Assembly (NCBI GenBank): GCA_037349315.1
Contig: JBAIAC010000027.1
Location: 17,345,501 to 17,409,500 of the forward strand
DNA: 64,000 bases
DNA from: Chelydra serpentina
Lineage: Eukaryota > Chordata > Testudines > Chelydridae
Direction of reading: 5' to 3'
Position numbers and translations under genes: made by a program. Positions within the stretch are counted from its first letter, which is position 1, and each line of letters begins with the position of its first letter. Below are positions 10,836 to 21,392 of this stretch, piece after piece. The notes beneath the pieces were generated by a model. The model was not told the DNA's origin. It worked only from the letters and a program-made list of their open reading frames with translations, and searched no databases.

Positions 10836-13800
10836 AAGTGGGTTTTTTGGACTACATAAACTTGCAAAGATAGGCAATAATTTTAAAAAATTGAAAAGTT
10901 AGTCTGATTTGAACAATGTATTTTGCTGCCTGCGATGAGTTTTTTGTGCTTTCATAAAGCTTATGGGAGATTTGAAATGTGTTTTTAAAATAAATAAATG
11001 TTTATACTTATTTCCATTTTGTGGGAAACTGGGGAGGGACAAGAAACTTAAATTCCTATCATTTACCAGAGATCTTAAATGTAGAAATTCCAGTGTGAAC
11101 CCTTGTTTTAAAGATTATTTTGAAGCCTAGAAGCATAATCCTGGCATGTTAAATAAGTTATACTGTTTGCAATCTTATATATTCCATTTGGAGCTGGATC
11201 TGATGAACTGTGTTAGAAATATGTGACATTTTCATTCCTTTCTTCTGCTTGAACTACTATGATATGCATCAGTAGGAATATTTTGCCACTGTTCTACTGT
11301 ACCTCATCACTGTTATAAGACTGTATTGTAAGTGCTACATATTAAATCACGGGTTGTTTTTCCTCCAAATCAAAAGATTAGTAAGCAAATAAAGTTCTGC
11401 AAAACTAGAGTGGTTTGGGTTTGGGTTAGCTTCAATGCCCACCTTTCCTGAACCCTTTCAGGATGGTGGGGAAAGAGAAATCAGTTAAATGGTCCCAGTT
11501 TTGATCCATCTCTGGTCAATGACTATTACTCAGACAAATATATATGTGATAACAGTGCAAGAAAATATGTAGATGTTGAGAATAATAGTGGAAGGTTCCT
11601 GTAATAATTTTTCTAGGTTTTTCCTCTTTCCATTATACTTACTATGAAAGACATTTTGCATTAAATTTGCACTCTTGTTTCTTGTGAGTTCATCTGCTCC
11701 TGCTTCAAGTTCCCTGTTTGAAGTCATTATCATGAGTGGACACAGTACAATTTTTCCTCCAAGTTCTTATGTTTGTGGGCACCTGATTCTTTGAAGAAGG
11801 TGATTTCTTATTCGGGGTCAGTTCCATTTTAACACATTTAAACGTGCCATTGACTTTGAGGCTGGAAGGCAAGCATCTTCCAAGGGTGCACTAACACTTT
11901 GCAGCTATCTTTGGGGAACATTTAGGAGTGATATCTGGTTGTCTTTCCCCACAAAGGTCAACAGTGTGACCTCCACAAAACTACTGATTGCAATCCATAA
12001 CCGTATTATGAGACGCACTGAATCAGTAGTGTGCATACACAGAATCAACAAAACAGGAACAAAGATGAAGAAATTCCAGAGCATTTCACTTGTCACGCAA
12101 TATTTTAATTAACGTTTTTCTATAATGGCTTTAGCTCAAAATTCTGATTTAAGATACTCTATGGCATATAACTAGTTATAATACTAAAGGGCATGTTCCT
12201 TCTCTTGTATGTTTTCCATGTAATAATCAGCTAGTAACTGCCTTGTTCTGCATGTTCGTTATGGCCATTTCGTAACAAGTCGAGCAGTAATGATGTTTTG
12301 CTTTGCCCAGTCTCTAGCCATAACATTACAATGTTGCTTTGCTGGAGACTTGTATGATCAGTCTTATCCCTGCAACATTGCTAAATGTCCCCACTCTGTT
12401 AAGAGAGCTATAATTAACTTGCAAGACGCTAGTCAGCCAGATTTAGCAAAGTGCCAAGAAATCAACCCCAATTACTATATTCACATTGTCAATAATGCCC
12501 ACTTCACAGTTTTTGTTAATTTGAAATGGCAAGCCCAATTTCCCATAGTAAAATTGCCATTTTTATACTATTTTATTTTGTGATATTTATTCTATTATTT
12601 TGACTACATAAAATTACTATGGTAAAGAAAATTAGTTGAGAATTTTCTAAAATGATTTGTAATAGCAATAATTCAATGGAAATACAGTAGACCTAAGGTT
12701 ATACTGTTTTCTCTATAATTTAGCATAGACTATAAACGAATCTATTACTACTTCCCACCCTTTTTCAAATAACAAAAGACAGTAATTAGGATTGGGTCAA
12801 AATGCAATGAATGTCTTCCAAGAACCTAGGTGTAATGTGAGTCACTCGAATAAAATAGTTGGACAATGTCACAAACCTGTTCGTTCTTTAAAAAACTTCT
12901 GTCATTAGACCATTTGTGATTCTAGTGTCCATCCTAATGTTGATACTAGGCCTTAGATTCAAGTGGATTCTCCCATTTCTCTGATTTCTCCTGAAGATGT
13001 TCATCTCCAGGACTTCCTTCATCAGAGTCTGATTCTAATGAGGGATAGGACAATGATCTAGTTGTCTTTCTGCTGTTTTTCCTCTGATTTCAGGTTTTCT
13101 AGAGCATGCTGCATTATAGGCTTTGATATTCTTCTCAAACCAGGGTAAATGCCAAAAAATTTTAATCTTTTCTGAAAGATCCTTTGTTAGGTAAAGAGCA
13201 TGATGGGGGTAATTATTTCTATCATCAAGGTCCTGAAGATCCTGCCAAGCTCATCTGGGTTAGTTTTTGCACTACCCAATCCGGCAAGTTTGCGAATATT
13301 AATTTAGATTTTCTTCACTTCCTTATTGAATTCCTGATTGTCACATACATAAATCAGATTATTAGTAAGTACTGTATTCCATTGTATCTCTCTTAATAAT
13401 TGGCTTAAAAGGTTAGATCATTGGGTAAGAAGTATTTCAGTTTAGCACTTCGTGTCCCTTGGTAGATATTGGTCATTAGCAACTCAGTTTATAAGGGGAG
13501 CTGATGTGGCCTCTAGAATTAGATTGCTTAATACATTCCATTATAAAAACTCTTCTGACCTTCTTTAATATAAACAATTGATGCAAAAGATGATGGGTGC
13601 TCTGAATTATATTTCTGAGCTTTTGAAACAGCTTAATTTAGGTGCCTTTTGGCCAGGAGGCTGTTCCTCTGTCCACATTGACTTGAACACATTCCTTGAT
13701 GTTTCTGATAGTAGTAGCCTTTTTGAACCATTATGTAACAATAGTCTAGGGAATAATATTTTAGTTCATCTCCCACTGTAAAAATGAGGTTTTATTTTGA

Positions 13801-14810
13801 TCCCACCTCTTAGTGATCCTTCACTATACAGCAGCATGGGCTGATGACCTGATTTCCAGGATAAGATTACAACACATGTACTGGAAGTTGTTTTCAGTTA
13901 GTTTAAGAGGGCTGCCTCTCCTTCATTCAAGGCTGTACTTGTAGTTTCCCCAGTGACCTCCTATTAGTCAGAACCAGTTATGGTATAGGTTTCATTATCT
14001 GACATTTTTCATGCTATCAACCACCTGTGTTCTCAAGAATGCCTTCGTAAAGGTGGCTAAGAGAGTACCAGGCCAGTTTGTCCTGCAACAACTTCTCATT
14101 CATTTATTGGCCTCTTGGAATGCAGTTGTCTATCTTATGTATTTGTTATTTATGTAACTCATGTATATTTCTGTATTCTGATCTACTTTGTACAGTAAAT
14201 AACTATATTTTCAGCACCGAGGGTTTTTTGGCTTTATACCAGTTGAGAATTATATCAGGGCTGTTTGTGGCACCTTGAGATCAACAGTATCAATAGCCAT
14301 TTTTCCAAACTGGTCTTCAATGCAGTTAGTCGTGAAGGAGCCATTTGTGTTTTCATTTTATTTTAAAGGCTAGAACATCTGTGATTGAACTGATGTAGTG
14401 GAATATCCCTTCTCCCATGCTATATGGTGTTCTAAGAACAGCAAGGAATGTCACACCCTTAGTGAAATAGCAGTACTTCATACTGACGGGGTGGTGAGAT
14501 GGTAATGATTTGGAATCTCAGTAATTTTTAAAACATTGCTTCTCTCAACCTGTTTTTGCTTTCACTTGGCTTCAATGTTGCTTGGGAATCTGTGCTCCAT
14601 TAGGTTGTGATTGTATATTACACAATATAAGTGTATGGTTTTCTTATATATAAAAAGTGATACATACTTTGATAATATTGTCAAAGTTATTTTGGTTAAT
14701 GAGTGACAACTATCTGCAGAAATACTTATTAGTAAAGTTGGATAACTTGTGTATTATTTTAATGAAAATAATTCTATTTTAGTACTTTGCTCTTCTGCAG
14801 TACCTTCCAT
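10836..14810. other. Non-coding DNA, no gene seen
   Basis: About 4 kb of AT-rich sequence. Open frames (for example 12290-12583 and 13578-13781) have no recognisable domain, no splice context and amino-acid use expected of AT-rich noise. No clear repeat ends were identified. Confidence 0.5.
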
Positions 14811-15028
14811 CCAAGGCTCTAAAGCATTTTGCAAACACTAATTTAGTTCCAGAGAACCACTTTCAAGTAGGTATTTCCATTATACACACTTTACACCTGA
14901 AAAAACTGAGGTACAGAGAGGTTAAGTGATTTGTCCAGGGTCACACAGGAAGTCAGTGGCAGAGCTGGGACTAAAATCCAGGTCTTTGGATTTTCCAGAC
15001 TTGTACTTTAACCACAAGACTCTCCATT
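14811..15028 (+). repeat. MIR/CORE-SINE-like ancient SINE
   Basis: The sequence includes ACTGAGGTACAGAGAGGTTA followed by GTCACACAGGAAGTCAGTGG and AGAGCTGGGACTAAAATCCA. This is the characteristic 3' half of MIR/CORE-type SINEs, ancient in amniotes. It is diverged and lacks a recognisable promoter head. Confidence 0.6.
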
Positions 15029-17384
15029 TTCTCCCTTTTGTTGTTCAACTATGGTTGACTTTTTAAACCATTGTACTTTAGAATTAGACATTCAGAAAGT
15101 TTTTTGTTTAGACTGGAGGTAAGGTGGGTAGTTCTTAGAAAACTTCACTAGTAGTAAGAACTATGTGGTGAAATTTGTTTTTCTTGCTCTTTTTTTAAGC
15201 AGAAGTTTGCTAGTTCAGTGGGGAGGGAAAGCAGTCATTTAGGTTTAGCAAATAGATTGTTACAGTTGGGTAGCTCCAGGAATAACCTGGGAGAGAAGCT
15301 CTCTATTACTCAAAGAGGCACGGCCTGAGGTGTTTACAAAACACTGCTAAACTGTGAACAAGCAGGATTTAGAAATATGAGATTAGTATTGACTCCAGTG
15401 CATAGATATACAGTGCTGGAGATGTACAGTACCTGTACATAGGAGAGCTTGATTTAGTCTTCATATGCCGGGGTTGAAAAGCTTGACAGCTAACTCTGTG
15501 TGGACCTTGGCTTTGTGTTTGAGCTGCAATTGCAGGAATGATCGTTGTTAATAGTCTCTGAATGGTGGGTGAAAAAGAAAGAAAAGCTAAAGGTTGAAGT
15601 TGGTATGTTGATTGCATTATTAATATAACTTGCTCTGGCTTGTGTTCATAAGGCAAGGTGGTCCTGGGCGCACTCACTGATTTATATATCAGAGCTGAGA
15701 GTCATACAAAGCGTGATAGAGTGAAGTCATTGCTACCCGAGCTACCATTAAAATTAGTGTTACTTTGGAGACTTATGTAAACAATTGACATTGCAAATGA
15801 TCTTTTTAACTTAAGGTAGTACATCTCTTCCTTCCTATGATGATGAAGCACATTTTATATTTAAAAACAAGTTGCTTCCTCTGCACAATATAAATATTTT
15901 TCGTTGGAGACGCTCTGAAGTGTGTTTTTAATCAAACAAACCCCCCCAACCCCCCCAAAAACCCTTACCGCCCGACTCTTCCCAATATTAGTGCCAATTT
16001 TAGCAAGTGATTAGAAGCTCCCACTGGCATGGCACACTCATAAGAAGGAGTAAGGGGGGCGGGGGGAAAGCCAACCCTTTATCCGCAGTCTTCTAATTTA
16101 GAATCTTATTGATGGCCAGAATTAGTGATTATAGGCATAACTCTGTGTGTGAGGAGCTAGCAGGCATATTAAAATAACATATTGTATGTGAAATGATTGT
16201 TGTAAAAAATCACTCTTGCCCTAGAGTGAGATTTGATATCAAATAAAAAGAAAACCTAACTAAAAAGGTCTTGGAGAAATACTGTTTTCGGAAAACTGTG
16301 GTCATGTGCAACAAACCATCCGAACAGAGAGTGCTGATTTATGTGGAGGGTGTTGTAGTTAGTTTTGTATTTTTACAAGTAGTGCATTTTTTCCCCTTCC
16401 CTGTTTGTTCTTGCTAGATTTTTGGGAGGTTCCTATTTTCACTATTTAATTAATAGGGAAAATGTTCTCCTCATTAGTATTTCATCACATACAAGTTCCA
16501 TGTTCCAGCATGGTGTAACTTGTGGTTCTTTTAAGTATAGCTGTACACTTGATTATTTTTATGGCATTAATGAGATTAATTTTGCAATAGTTTCCTGTTA
16601 ATCCTGCCATTGTTCTTTAGCTGAGAACTAACAAAAGCAGAGTTTTAATACGCTTTTAATATCTACAATACCCCTTCTATTATTTCTTACATTTTTATTA
16701 TAGAGTTCTTAAAAAAATCATTTAAAAAGAAAATTGTAGCATCTAAATAGTTACCTATACTAATACTATACCTGTTCTATCTTGATCACAGGACTATTTA
16801 TTAACCTTATCCCCTTCTCACTCGATCCCAGTTTGCTTTGTCTATTAACATTTTCAGAACTTTGATTTTTCTAGTTATACACAGTGCTAGTCTTTGATTC
16901 AATGCAGTGATTTTTTCCCCCTATCAATATGGCAATGTGGCTCATTTAAGAGCTGCCTGTTTTGCTAGCAGCTGTCCTTTTGGCCAGCCAAATATCAGGT
17001 TTAAAAAATCCTTAAAATAATAGTACTTGGAAATAAAAATTAAAATCCATATTTGATTTAGCTAATTAAAGGCAGATGGACTGTTACATTATTAATGGAT
17101 AAGTTTGTATTTAAGTGCCACCTGTTTAGGTCTTAATTTGCAGAAGGCTGTAGTTTCCAAGATAATTTCACGAGATGAATAATTTTTATTGGTATTTGTT
17201 CCTAATTCTTTCTGAAATACCTTCCTACTATTTAATTATGAAATGTAGTATGTAAGAAACTTGTGACATTACATAGCTTAGAACAAGTAGATTTTCTAGA
17301 GATAGAGGGTGTGGCTCGGACGAGCCGTCCTGGTTTTACTTTAAGAAATATGGTCTCCCTAGCAATTACAAAGTGATCCACCCC
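15029..17384. other. Non-coding DNA, no gene seen
   Basis: AT-rich with a C-rich run at about 15942-15958 and a G-rich run near 16055-16066. No coding region or clear repeat seen. Confidence 0.5.
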
Positions 17385-17945
17385 CTGTTGTCCGGTCTCA
17401 GTTCTGGCAGTCAGAGATTTAGGGACACCTGGAGCACGGGGTTGTATCCTTGACCATCTTGGCTGATGGGCCTATTCTTCATGAACTTATCTAATTCTTT
17501 TTTGAATCTGGTTATACTTTTGGCTTTCACAATATCCCTGGCAATGAGTTCCACAGGCTGACTGTGTGTTGTGTGAATAAATTCTTCCTTCTGTTTGTTT
17601 TAAATCTGCTGCCTATTTATTTAATTGGGTGACTTCTGGTTCTTGTGTTATGTGAAGGGGTAAATAACACTTTAGACACACCATTCATGATTGTATAGAC
17701 CCTCCCCCCCCCCCCCCATCTCTTTTCTAAGTTGAACTGTTGCTATCTTTTTAATCTCCCCTCATACGGAAGCTGTTCAATATCCCTAACCACTTTTGTT
17801 GCCCATCTCTGTACCTTTTCCAATTCTAAGAACTTTTTTGAGATGGGGCAATCAGAACTGCACAGTATTCAACGTGTGGGTTTACCATGGATTTCTAGAG
17901 TGGCATTATGATCTTATCTGTCTTATTACATGTCCCTTTCCTAAT
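17385..17945 (-). pseudogene. CR1-type LINE 3' end, antisense
   Basis: Read on the minus strand, this stretch matches the C-terminal end of a CR1-like ORF2 plus 3' UTR. The HVEYC motif of the RT thumb region lies at about 17870, and LEKVQRWATK-like and RRFKTNRRK-like patterns follow with many stops. A run of 14 C (17704-17717) interrupts it. It differs from the other CR1 copies here in its 3' UTR, so it belongs to another subfamily. Broken and 5' truncated. Confidence 0.6.
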
Positions 17946-18345
17946 GGTCCACATTCTGTTAGGTTTTTTTTTAATGCCACTGCACATTGAGTGGATGTTT
18001 TCAGAGAACTATCCATGATGACTCCAAGATGAGCCTGTGACAGAGGTAGGAACAGAATCCATAAGTTTTGGACCACGTATAGTAGACGACACATCTTTCC
18101 TTTCTTTGTATGTAGTTGGCATCTCTTGGGGCAGCAACCCTCTGTAGGATTTAACTTGTTAAAATGAATGAGGGGTAAAATGTTCAAATGTGCCTAAGCC
18201 TCATTTTCAAAATCACTTCGGTGCTTTTAAAAATGTTATGTATAGTCTACTTCAGTTACCATGTCGAGAGGAATTTTTCCATGCTTACAAATGTACTCTA
18301 ATAACATGGAATATTTTGTACATTGTGATATCCTATGTCACACAC
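17946..18345. other. Non-coding DNA
   Basis: Nothing recognised apart from the decaying edge of the adjacent LINE. Confidence 0.45.
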
Positions 18346-18617
18346 TAAGGTTATGTGTACACACAGTTTGAAGTATGGGTGTGTGAATAGCTGTGCACAC
18401 CAAAGTGTTGTACTGTAATTCTCGTATGTGGATGCTGCAGGTTCAAACTAAAAGGTACCTAGTTTGTGTTAACGTAGTCCTGTTTGACAAGAACTACGTT
18501 AATGCAAACTAGGTGCCTGCAGTGTTCATTTGGGGGAGTTGCTCACCGAACTGCTGCACTGTTTTACTGTTCACACCCCCATAGTCCAAATTGCAGGGCT
18601 GTGTAGACAAGTTCTAA
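18346..18617. mobile_element. Harbinger-type MITE with TAA target duplication
   Basis: TAA (18346-18348 and 18615-18617) flanks a 266-bp element beginning GGTTATGTGTACAC and ending GTGTAGACAAGTTC. These termini are of the same type as the coding PIF/Harbinger element at 52746. An internal hairpin pairs CTAGTTTGTGTTAACGTAGT with ACTACGTTAATGCAAACTAG (about 18459-18508). The 3-bp TAA duplication is what PIF/Harbinger transposases produce. No protein is encoded. Confidence 0.65.
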
Positions 18618-19337
18618 GAAAGGTTAGGTCTAATCACTATTTTGGTTAAAGGAGATTTTCCCCCCCCCCTCCCCCCAAAATCTCAGTGACTCAAATGTAG
18701 TGGCATATTTTCTGATTTGGTACTGATTCATTGTGCTACTAGAAGTGATTTCTTTCATATGAAAGACATAAGTGATCCTGACCACCTGTGGTCATTCAAG
18801 ATATTTGGCACTTTATATGTTCAATTTCAGCTCATAAAATTTAGAGAGAGACTAGATCATCTTAGGTCTTATAACATTTGTGTATTGGCAGAGTGATGGT
18901 TATTGTACATTTTCTAACATTTTGTCTAGTGTGTTTTCAAATCTCCCAAGCAATGGGGCTTCCATTATTTCATGGTTTAACTAATCTCATTGTCATGAAT
19001 GGTTTTTATTGACCCCCTGTTCTGTATCCAGTGTATAAATTATTGTGTTTGAGTTGCTGTGTGCTGTCAAACATCTCCCCTGTTCCCGCTAAGAGGGGAC
19101 TGCATTTCAGTGATAAGTGCAGTGTTTTCTGTGTATAGTCTGTAAAACAATTTGGGACTCTTCAATATCAAAGCAGCTATGTTACTGTAAGGTTTTATTA
19201 ATGTTTTTGTCTTATACTTTTAAAATCTTTTGGTAGTCTTCTAAATGTACATAGTCTTTGCCTTTAATGGTAAAGAGGTGTGTGTATTTTTAATTCTCAT
19301 TGTAAGACCAGAAAACTACCTTTATTTTGTATTTCAG
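18618..19337. other. Non-coding DNA, probable intron
   Basis: Polypyrimidine-rich patches including a C run at 18660-18676. No gene seen. The last bases, ATTTTGTATTTCAG, form a good splice acceptor for the candidate exon that follows. Confidence 0.45.
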
Positions 19338-19386
19338 CACGTGAGACAGCCTCGAATGTCTCGTATAGTTAACAACAAAAAAGCAG
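19338..19386 (+). CDS. Candidate host exon 1 (49 nt), gene unknown
   Basis: A pyrimidine-rich tract ends in TTTGTATTTCAG at 19337, and the exon is followed by GTAAATCA, a good donor. Read from the first base it gives HVRQPRMSRIVNNKKA plus one extra base (phase 1). The residue mix is protein-like and not AT noise. The next plausible exon on this strand (31080-31171) begins with two bases that complete the split codon (G+TG, Val), so the phases agree. I do not recognise the protein. It could still be chance; RNA evidence or conservation in another turtle or bird would decide. Confidence 0.4.
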
Positions 19387-20144
19387 GTAAATCACGGTTT
19401 GCACCTTAGTTTTATGGCCAGAAGCAGTACCAACTGTTATGTATACAGGCCTTGAAACGTAGTCACAGAAAGGTTGATTAATAATGGGAGGGGGAGGGAG
19501 GAGAGCCAAAAGACCCTGTAGATTATAATTAAAACTGAAGATTTTGTGAACATTTTTGTTTTTGACAATGCTGTCATGTATTATTGCAGTCAGTTGTGGG
19601 AATAGTAACCAATGGAAAAAGTCTAGCATATTTATCTAGGAACTGACAATGTGGTCATTCCTCTTTTTGAGAAGGGATTCTGCTTTGATAGGCAACTTAT
19701 ATATGCTTGTTATAAATATCACAACCTCTATCTTTGATTAGCTCTAGTGTGAGGTGAGAAGCCACCTGGTATTTTGTTAAGCTGTAGAAGCAATGAACTT
19801 CCTTATAACGATCTGGGAGTGTATCGGCGTATGTGTGTTTCATACTATTGTGAAAAGGTGCCCAGTGGCTCACAAGAACAAAGTTGTGAGAAATGATTTC
19901 ACAATAAAGGGTTTAGGGCTTTTGAATAGATTGCTCTAAACTATAAAATTCTGAGCATGATTCTTTTATCGGGAATAGCTGAAGAGGTCTTGCTTTCCGG
20001 AGCCTGTGTTTGAAGGCATCATTTAGGAAGTGAGAGAATTTAACTTAAAGATTGTACTGCTTATTGTACAGGAATACAATGAGCCAGCCCTCTTCATCCA
20101 ATGCTGAAATGCATTTGGCTATGATTTTATTGCACAATTGAAAA
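19387..20144. other. Non-coding DNA, candidate intron upstream part
   Basis: No gene or repeat recognised between the candidate exon and the retroviral insertion site. A G-rich stretch lies at about 19485-19500. Confidence 0.45.
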
Positions 20145-20148
20145 GTAT

Positions 20149-20709
20149 TGTTGGCCAAATAGGGCCCGTTTCCCCCTGGAGCTTACCTAATTACACCAAG
20201 GAGGCACGGAGAACAAGAAGACGGGTACCACACCTTTATTTTCGTTCAGCTGAGCGGGTGTTTCTTCCCGACTAATGCCAGAGAAGAGCACACTTTACAT
20301 GGGCGACATGAGCCCCTTTTATAATCAGTAACAAACAACTTTAGTATACGTCATTATACTAACCTATAGATAACAGGTCACACAGGATACATAATTTTGG
20401 GGAGGGGGATACAGGACACATCTGTTACGGATACATTTATCATTTAGAAGGGAATATGGGGTACATACCTTGACCTTTGGTATTACATATTTTTAAGGAT
20501 ACATGAGAAAACAGCTGCATATACTTTTATGCCAAGCGGACTAATTAGTAAATAGTTAACATGATTTAATATGAGACTAGATACATGTCCTGTCCTTGAT
20601 TCCTAGGTCTTGCTCGTTATTCCAGTCCCTAGGCCCCTCTTTGAGCTAAAGCCAGAGAAAGAGAGGAAGATACGGCCTGTGCTTGTTAATTTTTAGGCCT
20701 TTTCTATCA
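20149..20709 (-). repeat. 3' LTR of the endogenous retrovirus
   Basis: 561 bp, TG...CA ended in sense orientation. In sense, TATAAAAGG lies at 20323-20315 and the polyadenylation signal AATAAA at 20240-20235, about 75 bases downstream, which defines U3 and R. Reading base by base I found no difference from the other LTR (25973-26533). Confidence 0.92.
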
Positions 20710-20724
20710 AGCTTCCCCCCTTAA
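20710..20724 (-). promoter_or_regulatory. Polypurine tract
   Basis: In sense the bases before the 3' LTR are TTAAGGGGGGAAGCT, the purine-rich primer for plus-strand DNA synthesis in retroviruses. It abuts the LTR directly. Confidence 0.85.
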
Positions 20725-20739
20725 AAACATTTTAAGAGC

Positions 20740-21096
20740 TTATGGGCTTTGCGCCTCAGTCCCTTCAGGTTTATACAAGATCATCATTTGCTGGTATGTA
20801 ACTTGACCAGCCAGCTTGCGAATCATTGCAATTAAGCATGGGGCAAAGCAAGCAATTGTTAATAGGATGGTAATAAAGAGTATAAAAAGGAGGAAACCTT
20901 TCCGTAACCATCCCCATTGCGGTAGCCAGGAGGTAAACCAATCCGTGTCCCAACCGTTCCAGGTCTGTACTGGGACATGGGTTATTTTTCTCATTTCTTT
21001 GGTTAACTGTTTCACTGCCTGGCCATTGTCGTCTATCTGTAAGCAGCAGTTAGATTCATTTAATTTTGCACAGAGTCCCCCTTCCTCTGCTAACAA
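20740..21096 (-). pseudogene. env: env transmembrane subunit, C-terminal fragment
   Basis: An open stretch of about 118 codons encodes the end of the retroviral transmembrane Env protein. It begins in the region just before the disulfide motif (LAEEGGLC). It then shows C-AKLNESN-CC, spaced CX7CC where gamma-type envelopes usually have CX6CC. A pre-membrane Trp-rich segment follows (WNGWDTDWFTSWLPQWGW, about residues 46-63), then a hydrophobic span of about 25 residues and a short cytoplasmic tail. The fusion peptide and heptad region are missing. A TAA lies in frame 5 codons upstream, so no initiation signal remains. It cannot make a working envelope. Confidence 0.8.
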
Positions 21097-21218
21097 ATAG
21101 TCCGATTAAGGCAAAAGACACCTATTCCAGCAGAATAGAGTCGCCAGGGGCCCTGGTTCTCAGTCCACCTTCCCGTTCCCTTATGTACTATGCTTAAGCT
21201 ACTTAGCCATCACTTAGG

Positions 21219-21392
21219 CTATACTGGCTGAGCTACCCAGGGCCATTCATTTAATTCTCCCGGACCGCCACATACCCAGCAATTAGTAAGGTTAAAAGAG
21301 TTTGCTATTAGTTCCCCTAATTGCAGGAAGCTATTTTCCCAATTATATGCATAAGTGAACATACAGACCAGAAATACAAAGGATGGTTTCAT
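21219..21392 (-). pseudogene. env: env N-terminus: signal peptide and CXXC fragment
   Basis: The ATG at 21392-21390 overlaps the pol stop codon by four bases (ATGA). The 57-codon frame starts with a basic/hydrophobic signal-peptide-like segment (MKPSFVFLVCMFTYA), followed by an N-glycosylation sequon (NLT) and CWVC at residues 38-41. CWVC is the CXXC motif used for the covalent SU-TM link in gamma-type envelopes. It ends at a TAG (21221-21219). Only about 120 bases separate this from the transmembrane fragment, so nearly all of the surface subunit and the start of the transmembrane subunit are deleted. Confidence 0.75.
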
